Source: Magnetospira sp. (GTDB taxonomy: Bacteria; Pseudomonadota; Alphaproteobacteria; Rhodospirillales; Magnetospiraceae). Taken from it: DNA of 54,400 nucleotides. Positions 41,713 through 51,285 of this stretch are shown piece by piece. The stretch covers positions 1 to 54,400 of the forward strand of contig JANQIL010000146.1 in assembly GCA_028282245.1 (NCBI GenBank). Direction: 5' to 3'. Numbering within the stretch: position 1 is the stretch's first letter; each line of letters opens with the position of its first letter. The notes below the pieces were generated by a model. It did not search any database. It was given only the letters and a program-made list of their open reading frames with translations, and was not told the DNA's origin. Made by a program: the position numbers and the translations under genes.

Positions 41713-42578
41713 GCCCAGGGACCCCGCGCGGCGGCGGCGGCCTGACCGGCCATCCCCCTCAGCTTGGCGATTCGGTTGGCCATGCTGGGATGGGTCGAGA
41801 ACAGGTTGTCGCGGGCGTGGACGTGCAGCGGATTGGCGATGAACATGTGCGCCGTCGCCGGGTTGCCCTCGGCGGTCCGGTTGTCGATCGTCCGGGTTCC
41901 GGAATCCAGCTTGTCGAGCGCCGAGGCCAGCCACAGCGGGCGGCCGCAGATCTCGGCGCCGAGCCGGTCGGCGTCGTACTCGCGGGTGCGCGAGATCGCC
42001 ATCTGGACCAGCATCGCGGCGATCGGGGCGAGGATCATGATCAGGATGGCGAAGATGGGGTTGGGGCTGTCCTCGTCGTTGGAGCCGCCGAAGAAGAGCG
42101 CGAAATTGGCCAGCATCGACAGCGCGCCGGCGATGGTCGCGGTCACCGTCATGATCAGGGTATCGCGGTTCTTCACGTGCGCCAGTTCGTGCGCCATCAC
42201 CCCGGCGATCTCCTCCTGGGTCAGGCGTTCCAGCAACCCGGTGGTCGCCGCCACGGCGGCGTTCTCCGGATTGCGTCCGGTGGCGAAGGCGTTGGGCTGC
42301 GGCTCGTCGATGATGAACACCCTGGGCGTCGGCAGCCCGGCGTTGCGGGACAGTTGCTCGACCAGGCCGTGGAACTGCGGCGCGTCGCGCGGCCCGACCT
42401 GCCGGGCGTTGTACATGCGCAGCACCATCTTGTCGGAGTTCCAGTAGGCGTAGGCATTGGTGCCGACGGCGAACAGGAGCGCGATCAGCATCCCCGTCTG
42501 GCCGCCGATCAGGAACCCGACGGCGAGGAACAGGCCGGTCAGGCCGGCCAGCAGAATGGCGGTGCGTGTGAGACTCAT
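41709..42578 (-). CDS. htpX: Membrane zinc metalloprotease HtpX
   Basis: A 289-residue M48 protease for quality control of membrane proteins. Two N-terminal membrane helices (about residues 7-45) precede the zinc motif [10 protein letters not shown], with the third ligand Glu in [13 protein letters not shown], and two further helices (around 145-195). The start MSLTRTAIL at 42578 is chosen over the long open frame to 42734, which is antisense to the divergent small gene. The end overlaps rsmB by four bases. Heat or envelope-stress regulation is typical, but no promoter match was found. Confidence 0.93.
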   Translation of the reverse strand: MSLTRTAILLAGLTGLFLAVGFLIGGQTGMLIALLFAVGTNAYAYWNSDKMVLRMYNARQVGPRDAPQFHGLVEQLSRNAGLPTPRVFIIDEPQPNAFATGRNPENAAVAATTGLLERLTQEEIAGVMAHELAHVKNRDTLIMTVTATIAGALSMLANFALFFGGSNDEDSPNPIFAILIMILAPIAAMLVQMAISRTREYDADRLGAEICGRPLWLASALDKLDSGTRTIDNRTAEGNPATAHMFIANPLHVHARDNLFSTHPSMANRIAKLRGMAGQAAAAARGPWA

Positions 42579-42683
42579 GGAAGCGATCCATCCATAGGGT
42601 TGCGCGAAGGTTATCCTGTCTATTGAATAGGCTTGCCCCGTGGCCGCCGCAAGGCCACCCGTCGCAACAGCCGTCGCGGAATA

Positions 42684-42881
42684 ATGACCATGTCCTCCCG
42701 GCCCGCCACGCCACCACGTCCCATCGCCCCGCAACCGGACGGCGCCCCCGACGCTCCGGCCCCGGAGTCATCGCGTCCCGCCAGGCATCCGGCCGCCGCC
42801 GGCGAGGCCGGCGGCCCGAGCGGCCCCGAGCCGACCCGGTTCGGCGACTGGGAAAAGAACGGCCGCTGCGTGGACTTCTGA
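42684..42881 (+). CDS. DUF1674 / SDHAF4-like protein
   Basis: A 65-residue protein, mostly disordered and Pro/Ala-rich, ending in the diagnostic motif [16 protein letters not shown] of DUF1674, the bacterial relatives of succinate dehydrogenase assembly factor 4 (Sdh8). These proteins bind flavinylated SdhA before complex II assembly. An alternative start lies two codons downstream (42690). It is convergent with dnaG (3-bp gap between stops), and sdh genes are not in the window. Confidence 0.8.
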   Translation: MTMSSRPATPPRPIAPQPDGAPDAPAPESSRPARHPAAAGEAGGPSGPEPTRFGDWEKNGRCVDF

Positions 42882-42884
42882 TTT

Positions 42885-44747
42885 CTATCCCTTGTGCTTC
42901 GGCAGATCGGCCAGGAACCGGCGGGTGAGGGCGTCGATCTCGGCGTCGTCGATGTCCGGGCGCGTGACCGGGTCGGATGTCGTCGGCTCGTCGGCGAGGA
43001 GAGTCCGCGTCAGGTCGAGCCTGCGCCGCAGTTCGTCGTCGCCGGAACCGTCGTCGGGCAGCGGCCCCAGGTCGTCCCGGATGGCCAGCAGCTCGATGGC
43101 GCGCCGGGACGCCCGCCAACGTTCCAGGAGCTTCCGGTCGGAAAACCGGCCGGGGTCCGCCAGCCCATTTCGAACGAGGGACTTGATTTCCACCAATTCA
43201 AGGATCTGGTCGATGGCCGGCGCATGACCGGCGGCGCGCAGCGACGCCTCGAGGTCTTCCCGGCCGGTCGACGGAAAGCGGCCCAGCTTTTCCACGATGG
43301 CATGTCTCACCGCGTCGTCGTCCCGGTTCTTGAGCGACATCCGGCCAAAATCCTCGTCGACCTGGGGAAAAAAGTCCGGACGCGCGAGCAGCAGGCCGAT
43401 CTGAATGCGTTGCTCCCGCAATTGGGCGTCGAACCGACGACGCGCCTCCGGGTCGGCGGCGCGGGCGGTCGGCGCGGACCCGGGTCCGCCGTCGCGGCGC
43501 TTCCAGAACCGCGCCTCGTAGGTCTCCAGGAAGCCGCGCCTGAGGGTCGGGTCCTGGATCGCGAACACGCGGTCCTTGAGCGTCTTCCACAAGGCGGCGC
43601 GGCGTTCCGGGCTATCGATCCTGGCGCCGCCCATGACCTGGGCCCACAAGGCCTCCGAGAGTGGCACCGCGCCGTCCAGCACCTCGCGCATGGCGCCCGC
43701 CCCCTCGCGGCGGATCAGGCTGTCCGGGTCCTCGCCGGCCGGCAGCGGGGCAAGGCGCAGGGAGAACCCCGGCTTGAGCAGCGGCAGCGCCCGCTCGGCG
43801 ACCCGCGCCGCCGCCTTCCGTCCGGCCGCGTCGCCGTCGAGGCACAGCACCGGCTCCGGGGCCAGCCGCCACAGTTCCCGCAACTGATCCTCGGTCAGCG
43901 CGGTGCCGAGCGGCGCCACCGCGTCCTCGAATCCGGCCCGGTGCAGGGCGATGACGTCCATGTAGCCCTCGGCGACGATGACCCGGCCGCTGCCGCGCGC
44001 CGCCGGGCGGGCATGGGCCAGGCCGTACAGGGTGCGGCCCTTGTGGAACAGCGGGGTTTCCGGACTGTTGAGATATTTCGGCTCGCCATCGCCCAGGATG
44101 CGCCCGCCGAACGCGATGACCCGGCCCCGGCGGTCGGTGATCGCGAACAGCACCCGGTCGCGGAAATAGTCGAACGGGGGGCGGCCGTCGTCCGGCCGCT
44201 TCATCAGCCCGGCCTCCAGCAGCAGGGACTCGGCGATGCCGTCGCGTTCCAGGGCCGCCTTGAGGGCGCCCCGCCGGTCGGGCGCGAAACCGAGCCGAAA
44301 ACGGTCCCAGTCCGTTTCGTTCAGGCCGCGCCGCCGCAGGTAGTCCTGGGCCGCGCGGCCCTCGGGCAGGCGGAGTTGGCGTTCGTACCATCGGCAGGCC
44401 GCCTCCATGACGTCGATCAGGGTCTTCTGGCGTTCGGCGCGCCGGCGCGCCTCCGGGGTTTCGGCCGGCAGGTCGAGGCCCACCTCGGCGGCCAGCTTCT
44501 CGACCGCCTCTCGGAACTCCAGGCCCTCGGTCTGCATCACGAAATCGATCACCGAGCCGTGTGCTCCGCAACCGAAGCAGTGATAGTGGTCGTCATAGAC
44601 GTAGAACGACGGGGTTTTCTCGTTGTGGAACGGGCACAGGCCCAGGAACTCCCGTCCCTTGCGGGTCAGGCGGGTGCACCGGCCGATCACGTCGGCCGGT
44701 TTGACGCGGGCCCGCAGTTCGTCGAGAAACTGGGAATCGATGGCCAT
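42885..44747 (-). CDS. dnaG: DNA primase
   Basis: A 620-residue primase that makes RNA primers for replication. The CHC2 zinc finger is CPFHNEKTPSFYVYDDHYHCFGCG (about residues 38-61), followed by the RNA-polymerase-like core with RVLFAITDRRGRVIAFGGR and the Toprim motifs VAEGYMDVIALH and LCLDGDAAGRKAA. The C-terminal part is the helicase-binding domain. The start MAIDSQFLDELRARV at 44747 is the standard beginning of DnaG; the extra open frame up to 45029 overlaps an RNA gene and its terminator. rpoD is not in the window. Confidence 0.96.
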   Translation of the reverse strand: MAIDSQFLDELRARVKPADVIGRCTRLTRKGREFLGLCPFHNEKTPSFYVYDDHYHCFGCGAHGSVIDFVMQTEGLEFREAVEKLAAEVGLDLPAETPEARRRAERQKTLIDVMEAACRWYERQLRLPEGRAAQDYLRRRGLNETDWDRFRLGFAPDRRGALKAALERDGIAESLLLEAGLMKRPDDGRPPFDYFRDRVLFAITDRRGRVIAFGGRILGDGEPKYLNSPETPLFHKGRTLYGLAHARPAARGSGRVIVAEGYMDVIALHRAGFEDAVAPLGTALTEDQLRELWRLAPEPVLCLDGDAAGRKAAARVAERALPLLKPGFSLRLAPLPAGEDPDSLIRREGAGAMREVLDGAVPLSEALWAQVMGGARIDSPERRAALWKTLKDRVFAIQDPTLRRGFLETYEARFWKRRDGGPGSAPTARAADPEARRRFDAQLREQRIQIGLLLARPDFFPQVDEDFGRMSLKNRDDDAVRHAIVEKLGRFPSTGREDLEASLRAAGHAPAIDQILELVEIKSLVRNGLADPGRFSDRKLLERWRASRRAIELLAIRDDLGPLPDDGSGDDELRRRLDLTRTLLADEPTTSDPVTRPDIDDAEIDALTRRFLADLPKHKG

Positions 44748-45076
44748 GGCGTTCGCGGTCCGGGAGGCGGGATAACACGGCACAGGATAACGCATCGGCC
44801 GCCGGCCGCCAGCCCCGCCCGTTCCGGTCCGAACGATCAAAAAAAAGGCCGCCCATTGCAGGCGGCCCAAGTGCAGGGAGGAAACGTTCAAGAAAGCAGC
44901 ACCGGGGGTCGTCATGATCCCAAAGGCATGCTGCGCTGCAATACGTAGGCGCTTTTTCGCAGATGCACAACACCTTCCTTTCTTGCACCGCGGAATGCAG
45001 CCCCGCAGAAATCGAATTGCGAATGGCATGCAACATGCATGTGACTCTGGGTCACGCCCCCGATCCGGAGCCTTGA
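44748..45076. other. Intergenic region between dnaG and the transglycosylase gene
   Basis: Apart from the small RNA at 44839-44906, the region 44920-45060 holds AT-richer sequence that may carry promoters for both the RNA (minus strand) and the transglycosylase gene (plus strand). No ORF with protein character is seen. Confidence 0.5.
44839..44906 (-). ncRNA. Small RNA resembling the alphaproteobacterial mmgR/suhB (alpha-r8) family
   Basis: The minus strand has a perfect intrinsic terminator: GGCCGCC and GGCGGCC (44861-44867 with 44847-44853) around a 7-nt loop, then eight T. Just before it lie TTTCTTGAACGTTTCCTCCC and ACTTGGGCCGCC, which I recall as the conserved core of the mmgR/suhB small RNAs, including an anti-Shine-Dalgarno-like CCUCC. 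No protein gene feeds this terminator. A possible promoter is TTGCAG (44941-44936) and TCATGA (44917-44912) with an 18-nt spacer. The 5' end is approximate. The family assignment is from memory. Confidence 0.62.
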
Positions 45077-46036
45077 ATGTATCGTCCGGCCCTTCTTTTC
45101 CTTACGATTCTCGCCATCCTGGGCGATCGCCCCGCGACGGCCGGACCCTCCGGAAGCGCCGATCCGTGGACCTTGTGCGGTCGCGAGACCGCGGCGCGGG
45201 AACGCGCCGACCGCATCCCGAACCACCTTCTGACCGCCATTTCGCTGATCGAGACCGGGCGCCGGCGCGACCGCGACGGGGCAACAACTGCCTGGCCGTG
45301 GAGTCTCAACGCGGAGGGAACGGGGTATTTCCTGCCCACCAAGGCGGCGGCCCTGGACAAGATCCGCGATCTGCGGGCGGCCGGGCGGCGCAGCATCGAC
45401 GTCGGCTGCATGCAGGTGAACCTGGTTCATCACGCCGATGCCTTCGAATCCCTCGAGGAGGCCCTCGATCCGGCCGCCAACGTGGCCTACGCGGCCCGTT
45501 TCCTGCGCCGCCTGCGCGACCGCGACGGATCGTGGTCGTCGGCCGCCGGGCGCTATCATTCGGGCAATCCGGAGCACGGCCTGCCCTATCGCGACAAGGT
45601 GGTCGCCGCCTGGCGGGCCCTGGGCGACGGCGGCGCGCCGTCGCCGTCCGACTCCGAGGTGGCGGCGGCCTCCATCGGCACCTGGGCTCCCCTGGCCGCC
45701 GAGCCGCCCGCCCGCCCGGCCACCGTCGACCAAGCGCGCACCCACCGCCTCAACCGGCTGGGCGCCGAACGCCTTGCCGCCGGGCGGGCGGCCGCCAGTC
45801 CGGCCGACCGCCGCCGCGCGCAACTGGATGAATGGCGCGCCCTGCGCGATCACGCGCCGTTCACGGTGCTCGCCGCGATGCGCCTGGGACGGCTCGACAA
45901 GCTGCGCCGCGATGAGACGCGCGGGCCGACGGCGGCCGAGAAACAGGCCGCCTTCGCCGAGCGCCGCCGCCGCCAGCTCGACCAGTGGCGGGCCCGCAAC
46001 GACACGGACCAAGCGGCGAGTTCCCCCGGACCTTGA
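45077..46036 (+). CDS. Lytic transglycosylase, SLT domain family
   Basis: A 319-residue exported protein. A signal peptide (to about residue 22, ATA) is followed by an SLT-type domain with catalytic Glu in ISLIETG (Glu near residue 59), the RSIDVGCMQVNLVHH segment and the AAGRYHSGNPEHGLPYRDKV motif. The C-terminal 110 residues are charged and helical with repeated RRRAQLDEWRALRD-type units, function unknown. It would cleave peptidoglycan between MurNAc and GlcNAc. GGAGCC lies a few bases before the ATG. otsA follows after 79 bp. Confidence 0.87.
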   Translation: MYRPALLFLTILAILGDRPATAGPSGSADPWTLCGRETAARERADRIPNHLLTAISLIETGRRRDRDGATTAWPWSLNAEGTGYFLPTKAAALDKIRDLRAAGRRSIDVGCMQVNLVHHADAFESLEEALDPAANVAYAARFLRRLRDRDGSWSSAAGRYHSGNPEHGLPYRDKVVAAWRALGDGGAPSPSDSEVAAASIGTWAPLAAEPPARPATVDQARTHRLNRLGAERLAAGRAAASPADRRRAQLDEWRALRDHAPFTVLAAMRLGRLDKLRRDETRGPTAAEKQAAFAERRRRQLDQWRARNDTDQAASSPGP

Positions 46037-46083
46037 CGACCTGTGATATCCTGCGGGCCGTTTCGGAGAATCGTCAAGGACAT

Positions 46084-46103
46084 GGCCCCCCAGTTCGGGG
46101 GCC
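46084..46103 (+). promoter_or_regulatory. Hairpin just before the otsA ribosome site
   Basis: GGCCCCC (46084-46090) pairs with GGGGGCC (46097-46103) around a 6-nt loop, and the next bases are the GAGGAGGG ribosome site of otsA. The stem may shield or stabilise the 5' end of the mRNA, or act as a partial terminator after the transglycosylase gene. Confidence 0.4.
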
Positions 46104-46115
46104 GAGGAGGGAATC

Positions 46116-47498
46116 GTGGAACGACTCGTGGTGGTGTCCAACCGGGTGGCGGCGCCGGCCGACACCAAGGCCAAGGCCGGAGGGCTGGCCGTCGCCCTTC
46201 AGGACGCCCTGCGTCAGAAGGGCGGAATCTGGTTCGGTTGGAGCGGCAAGACGGCGAACCGCACGCCGCTCGAACCGACCATCGCCAACGTCGGCAAGGT
46301 CCAATACGCGACCCTCGACCTGTCGCGCAAGGACCTGGAGGAATACTACAACGGCTACGCCAACCGGACCCTGTGGCCATTGTTTCATTACCGGCTCGAC
46401 CTGACGGCCTTCAACAAGCAGGACTATTCGGGCTATTTGCGGGTCAACACCATGTTCGCCCACGCGCTGGCGCCGCTGCTCGACGACCAGGACACCATCT
46501 GGATTCACGACTACCACCTGATCCCGCTGGGCAGCGAACTGCGCCGCCAGGGCATCGAGCGGCCGATGGGGTGCTTTCTGCACACCCCGTTTCCGACCAC
46601 CGAGATCCTCACCGCCCTGCCGTCCCACGCCACCCTGATCGAACATCTCTGCGCCTACGACCTGCTGGGATTCCAGACCGAGAACGACCTGCGGGCGTTC
46701 CGCGACTACATCGTGCACGAGGCGGGCGGCGGCCTGATGTCGGAGAACCGGGTGCATGCCTACGGGCGCACCCTGCGGGCCGAGGTGTTCCCGATCGGCA
46801 TCGACACCGACGATTTCGAGAAACTGGGCCAGCGCTCGGCCCGCTCCGCGCTGACCAAGCGATTCGAGGCCACCTCGCACGGCATCCAGCGGGTGATCGG
46901 AGTCGACCGGCTGGACTACTCGAAGGGCATCGTCGAGCGGTTCCAGGCCTTCGAGCGGTTCCTGGAAACCCGCCCGGCCTATCGCGGCAAGGTGCAGCTG
47001 ACCCAGATCGCGCCGCCGTCGCGCGCCGAGGTCCCGGAATACCAGGAGATCACCCGCGCCCTCGAGTCCGAGGCCGGGCGGATCAACGGCCGTCTGGCGG
47101 ATTTCGACTTCGTGCCCGTCAACTACCTCAATCAGAGCTTCAAGCGGCAGGACCTGGCGGTCTTCTACCGAAAAAGCCGGGCCGGGCTGGTCACCCCGTT
47201 GCGCGACGGCATGAATCTGGTGGCCAAGGAGTACGTCGCCGCCCAGGACGCCAAGGACCCCGGGGTGCTGATCCTGTCGCGATTCGCCGGCGCGGCGCGG
47301 GAACTGGATTGCGGGGCGCTGATCGTCAACCCGTTCGACTACGAAAGCACCGCCGAGGCCATCGCCCAGGCGCTCGACATGCCGCAGGAGGAGCGGCTCG
47401 ACCGCTACGCCGAGATGATCGGGGTTCTGCGCGGCAACACGCTCGATCACTGGCGCGACCGGTTTCTCCAGGTGCTGGCGGAGGCGCCGTTCGAATAA
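46116..47498 (+). CDS. otsA: Trehalose-6-phosphate synthase
   Basis: A 460-residue GT20 glycosyltransferase that joins glucose from a nucleotide-glucose to glucose-6-phosphate. Motifs of the family are all present: VVVSNRVAAP at the N-terminus, IWFGWSG, WIHDYHLIPLGSELR, the RVIGVDRLDYSKGIVERF donor site and GLVTPLRDGMNLVAKEYVA. The start is GTG at 46116 with GAGGAGGG upstream. Trehalose is an osmo- and desiccation protectant. The partner phosphatase otsB is not next to it, which is unusual. Confidence 0.95.
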   Translation: MERLVVVSNRVAAPADTKAKAGGLAVALQDALRQKGGIWFGWSGKTANRTPLEPTIANVGKVQYATLDLSRKDLEEYYNGYANRTLWPLFHYRLDLTAFNKQDYSGYLRVNTMFAHALAPLLDDQDTIWIHDYHLIPLGSELRRQGIERPMGCFLHTPFPTTEILTALPSHATLIEHLCAYDLLGFQTENDLRAFRDYIVHEAGGGLMSENRVHAYGRTLRAEVFPIGIDTDDFEKLGQRSARSALTKRFEATSHGIQRVIGVDRLDYSKGIVERFQAFERFLETRPAYRGKVQLTQIAPPSRAEVPEYQEITRALESEAGRINGRLADFDFVPVNYLNQSFKRQDLAVFYRKSRAGLVTPLRDGMNLVAKEYVAAQDAKDPGVLILSRFAGAARELDCGALIVNPFDYESTAEAIAQALDMPQEERLDRYAEMIGVLRGNTLDHWRDRFLQVLAEAPFE

Positions 47499-47515
47499 GC
47501 GGCCGAAGCCCGATC

Positions 47516-49297
47516 TCAGAATCGCCGCTCGCCGCGTTCCTCCGCCCGCGCCTCGATCAAACGGCGGTTGTAGGCCTCCATCACGTCGCAGGCCCGGGCC
47601 AAGCCGACGAATTCGCGTCCGTCGCGCCGTATCACGGCGACCGTCTCCTCGCCACGGGTCCGCATCACCTCCAGCGCCCGTCCCAGATCGTCGTCGGGGA
47701 ACAGAACCGGCGGATCGCGGCGCGCCACGTCACCGGCCACGATCAGCGGATCGAGACCGGGATCGAACGCTGCCTCGTCGAGGTCGGACAGGGTGATGGT
47801 CCCGATCAGCCGGCCATCGCCGTCGACGACGAACAACTCGCCCACCTTGGACAGTTGCAGGGACACCCGCAGGTCGCGCAACGACATGTCCTCGGTGACC
47901 ACCTCGGCCTCCGCCTTCATGACCCGGGCCACCGTCTCGTCGCGCAACAGCGCGGCCGCGAAGCCGCCCCGAAGATCGAGCCCGCGACGCGCCAGTTGGG
48001 CATGGAAAAACGACGCGTGGTGCCATTGCCGGACAACCACCGAGGAGGTGACGGAGGCCAGCATTACCGCCATGGTGAGGGTGTAATCACCGGTCATCTC
48101 GAAAATGATGAGGGTGGTCGAGATGGGCGCGCCGAGCACCGCCGCCGCCATCGCGCCCATGCCGGTCAGCACGTAGGCGCCGCCGCCCGACGACAGGTCG
48201 CCCAGCATCCCCACCATCGCGATTCCGTAGGCGCCGCCGGCCAGCGCGCCGATGACCAGGGACGGGCTGAACACCCCGCCGGCCATTCCGCAACCCAGGC
48301 AGACCGAGGTGGCGAGCAGCTTGGCGGCCATCAGCCCGACCAGCAGTCCGAGGCCGAACCGCTCCTGTAGCGCGGCATGGGTGGTGCCGTAGCCGACCCC
48401 CAGCACCTCCGGCACCCACAGCGCGAGGATGCCGACCAGAAAGCCGCCGATGGCCGGACGCAGCCAAGGCGGCAGCGGAGTCCGGCCGACCGTCTCCTCG
48501 ACGGCGCGGGTCAGCTCGATGAACAAGACCGCGAGCAGGCCGCAGGCCAGCCCGAGCCCGGCGAAGGCGGGGAACTCGACCAACGAATTGATCGGACTCT
48601 CGGCCACCGAAAAAGCCGGATAATCGCCGTAATACGCGCGCGACAGGATGGTTCCGGTCAGGCTGGCGACGACGATCGGCGCGAAGGCGGTCAGGCCGTA
48701 ATGACCGACCACGACCTCGTTGGCGAACAGGGCACCGGCGATCGGCGCGTTGAACGACCCGGCGACGGCCGCCGCCACGCCGCAGCCGAGCAGGGTGCGC
48801 GACAGCGACCGGGTCAGGCGCAGGCGCTCGGCGATCCAGGCGCCCAAGGTGGCGCCGAGGTGCACCGCCGGCCCCTCGCGGCCGACCGAGGCGCCGGACC
48901 CCAAGGCCGTCACGCTGGCCAGGGCGGCGCCGAGTCCGGACCTGAGCGACATCCGGCTGCCGCGCGTGGCGCAGGCCTCGATGACGTCGGCCACCCCCTC
49001 GGCGCGCCGGCGCGGCATCACGAAACGCAGGATCAGCCCGACCAAGAGGCCGCCCGCCGTCGGCACCGCGACCACCCGCCAATCGGGCAGCAGGCGCGCC
49101 TGCTCGGCCAGGAACTCGCTCCGTGATCCGTAGCCCAGGGCCTGGAGGGCCGCGATCCCCTCGCGGAACAGGATCACCGCCCCGCCCACCACGCCGCCCA
49201 CCACGATTGCCAGCAGGGCAAGCAGCAGGAGATCGTTGCGCAGGATCCTGCGCCACCACTTGAGCGCGCGGCTCGATGTCCAGCGTCGGCGTCGCAT
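47516..49297 (-). CDS. ClC-family chloride channel/transporter with CBS domains
   Basis: A 593-residue membrane protein. The ClC core shows GSGASVGREGPAVHLGA (selectivity filter with the gating Glu kept), GSFNAPIAGALFANEVV and CLGCGMAGGVFSPSLVIGA. The last 150 residues form a pair of CBS domains that in relatives bind adenine nucleotides. Presence of the gating Glu is compatible with either channel or Cl-/H+ exchange; the proton glutamate cannot be assigned by eye. It is convergent with otsA (17-bp gap). Confidence 0.92.
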   Translation of the reverse strand: MRRRRWTSSRALKWWRRILRNDLLLLALLAIVVGGVVGGAVILFREGIAALQALGYGSRSEFLAEQARLLPDWRVVAVPTAGGLLVGLILRFVMPRRRAEGVADVIEACATRGSRMSLRSGLGAALASVTALGSGASVGREGPAVHLGATLGAWIAERLRLTRSLSRTLLGCGVAAAVAGSFNAPIAGALFANEVVVGHYGLTAFAPIVVASLTGTILSRAYYGDYPAFSVAESPINSLVEFPAFAGLGLACGLLAVLFIELTRAVEETVGRTPLPPWLRPAIGGFLVGILALWVPEVLGVGYGTTHAALQERFGLGLLVGLMAAKLLATSVCLGCGMAGGVFSPSLVIGALAGGAYGIAMVGMLGDLSSGGGAYVLTGMGAMAAAVLGAPISTTLIIFEMTGDYTLTMAVMLASVTSSVVVRQWHHASFFHAQLARRGLDLRGGFAAALLRDETVARVMKAEAEVVTEDMSLRDLRVSLQLSKVGELFVVDGDGRLIGTITLSDLDEAAFDPGLDPLIVAGDVARRDPPVLFPDDDLGRALEVMRTRGEETVAVIRRDGREFVGLARACDVMEAYNRRLIEARAEERGERRF

Positions 49298-49383
49298 GCC
49301 TTCGTTGTAACGAAATTGGCCGCGATCGGAAAGCGAAGTCCCGCTTGACCCCGGCGCCGATCGGCGGGCGGCGTTACATGAAA

Positions 49384-49412
49384 CGAAATCCGAACTCTTC
49401 GTTCCGATTTCG
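49384..49412 (-). terminator. Terminator hairpin after the EAL gene
   Basis: CGAAATCCGAAC (49384-49395) and GTTCCGATTTCG (49401-49412) pair in 11 of 12 positions around a 5-nt loop, three bases beyond the EAL gene stop on the minus strand, followed by TTTCATG in that direction. Confidence 0.65.
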
Positions 49413-49414
49413 CA

Positions 49415-51064
49415 TCAAAAGGTGCTGATCCTCGGTCCCTTGCGCAGCCGGAACCCGCGCTGGTCCGGTTCCGCCTTGCCGAAGTAGTGGCCCTGGGCGT
49501 AGTCGACGCCGAGATCGCGCAGCAGCCAGACGGTCTTCTCGTCCTCGACCATTTCGCCGATGGTCCGGATCTTCAGGTCGTTGCACAGCCCGGCGATGGC
49601 CTTCAGGAACGGCCGCCCCTCCGGCTTGGTGAAGGCGTCGCGGATGTATTGGCCATCGATCTTGACGTAGTCGACCTTGAGCCCGGCCAAATATTGGAAG
49701 GTGGCGGCGCCGGCCCCGAAATCATCGATGCACACCTCGCATCCCAGCATCCGGACCTCGTTGAGGGTCTTGTTGACGGCCGCCAAGTCCTTGATTTCGG
49801 TGTACTCGGTGACCTCGACCAGAAGCCGCGGACAGATATCCTCGTTTTCGCGCAGGAGAGAGATCATCCGACCCATGAAGGCCCGGTTCATCACCGAGCG
49901 GCCGGACAGGTTGATGGCGATTCGCGCGGTCACCGGGATGTGGTCGTTGTCGCGGAGCGTGGCGATCGACTTCCGACACACCTTCTGATCGAATTCCGTT
50001 ATAATTCCAACCTCTTCCGCGAAGCCGATCACGGCGCCCGGCGGCACCAGGTCGTCGCCCTGGCGGATGCGCGCGAGGGCCTCGAAATGGTGCAGCGACC
50101 AACGGTGCAGATCGACGATGGGCTGGAAATAGAGCGTGAAATTGGAGCTGTCGATGATGCAGCGGATGCTTTGCACGCGCTCCAGGTTGCTGGCCATCGC
50201 GGCCTGATAGCCATCGGTGAGGCTGCCCCCGTCCAGGTTCTCGACTCCATCGTCCATGAACCGCTTGATCGTATAGGTCAGGGCCTTGGACACGTCGGCC
50301 TCGCTCAGGCCGGCCGCCGCCGCGTCGATGGTGGCCGTTTGAACGGTCAGATCGGCGCGGCCGGTCAGGTTGCGGATCAGGTCGTTGACGCGTCGCCCCA
50401 GGCTGCCCCTCGGGATATCGGAATCGTGCAACAGGCCGATCTTGCCGTCGTCGAGCCGGGCCAGCGGACCATCCGGAACCGCCCAGGCCCGCAGGGCCTC
50501 CATGGCCGCCGCCTCGTATTCCCGCGCCACCTCGCCGTCCAGGCCCTGGGCCTTGGTGGCCGCGCCGATATCGACCAGCGACAGGTTGTAGTCCTGGCCG
50601 ATCTGCCGGCCCTTGGTCAGCGCGCGCCGCACCTCGTCGCCGAATTCCTCGGCGCTCATCTCGGTCCTGTCGATCCCGACCGACGCGAAATGCCGCCGCG
50701 ACAGCACCAGATTGCAGACGCCGCCGTGATCGGGCAGCAGGATGCCGGACACCGCGAACCGTCGCGGCGCGCCGTCGCGGCTCTGAAGATCGATGGCGAC
50801 CTCGCGCACCCGTCCGGTCTCGCGCAGGCGATTGAGCAGTTCCTCGGCCGACCGCCGCTGATCCGGGACCACGGCGTCGGCGAGCGGCTTGCCGTCCAGC
50901 TCCGCCGGATCGCGGTCGAGCAGGCGGGGCGACGTGCCGCGACTGAACACGATGACGCCATGGGAATCGACCTCGAGCAACAGGTCGCCCGCCGCGAAGG
51001 CGAAGGCGAGAAACCGGTCGCCGGGCCGGCGCGCAATGGTCTGGTCGGAACCTGGCAGGGTCAT
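49415..51064 (-). CDS. EAL-domain c-di-GMP phosphodiesterase
   Basis: A 549-residue protein with a PAS-like N-terminal region (about residues 18-130), an intermediate region of unclear fold (about 130-285) and a C-terminal EAL domain. The residues needed for hydrolysis appear intact: Glu in HFEALARI, Asn in INLSGRS, Glu in VEVTEY, the two Asp in IDDFGAG, Lys in KIDGQYI and Glu in IGEMVED. It therefore probably degrades c-di-GMP to pGpG. No GGDEF partner domain is fused to it. GGAGG lies six bases before the ATG at 51064. Confidence 0.88.
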   Translation of the reverse strand: MTLPGSDQTIARRPGDRFLAFAFAAGDLLLEVDSHGVIVFSRGTSPRLLDRDPAELDGKPLADAVVPDQRRSAEELLNRLRETGRVREVAIDLQSRDGAPRRFAVSGILLPDHGGVCNLVLSRRHFASVGIDRTEMSAEEFGDEVRRALTKGRQIGQDYNLSLVDIGAATKAQGLDGEVAREYEAAAMEALRAWAVPDGPLARLDDGKIGLLHDSDIPRGSLGRRVNDLIRNLTGRADLTVQTATIDAAAAGLSEADVSKALTYTIKRFMDDGVENLDGGSLTDGYQAAMASNLERVQSIRCIIDSSNFTLYFQPIVDLHRWSLHHFEALARIRQGDDLVPPGAVIGFAEEVGIITEFDQKVCRKSIATLRDNDHIPVTARIAINLSGRSVMNRAFMGRMISLLRENEDICPRLLVEVTEYTEIKDLAAVNKTLNEVRMLGCEVCIDDFGAGAATFQYLAGLKVDYVKIDGQYIRDAFTKPEGRPFLKAIAGLCNDLKIRTIGEMVEDEKTVWLLRDLGVDYAQGHYFGKAEPDQRGFRLRKGPRISTF

Positions 51065-51285
51065 TCAAGGCCTCCGAAACCGCACCAGAAGGCCATGAAA
51101 TCCGGTGTCGGCGGACTCCTCACGATCGACCATTCCCGTTCCGAAATCAAGCCCCGCCACAAGTCTTGAAAGCGCGCCGCCCGCCCCCAATGTCCGACCC
51201 GTGGAATGATAAAATCCGCATGGACCGCCGGATCGCCATCCGGTAAACTGGATGAGAGTATTTTGCAGTTGCGAGGCCCGCTGGA

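Noticed and set aside
42894..44948. Long plus-strand open frame opposite dnaG
   Set aside because: Antisense shadow of dnaG, with no protein motifs and no ribosome site.
46043..48370. 775-codon open frame spanning otsA and the end of the ClC gene
   Set aside because: It lies in another frame of otsA and then antisense to the ClC gene; the true genes have clear family motifs.
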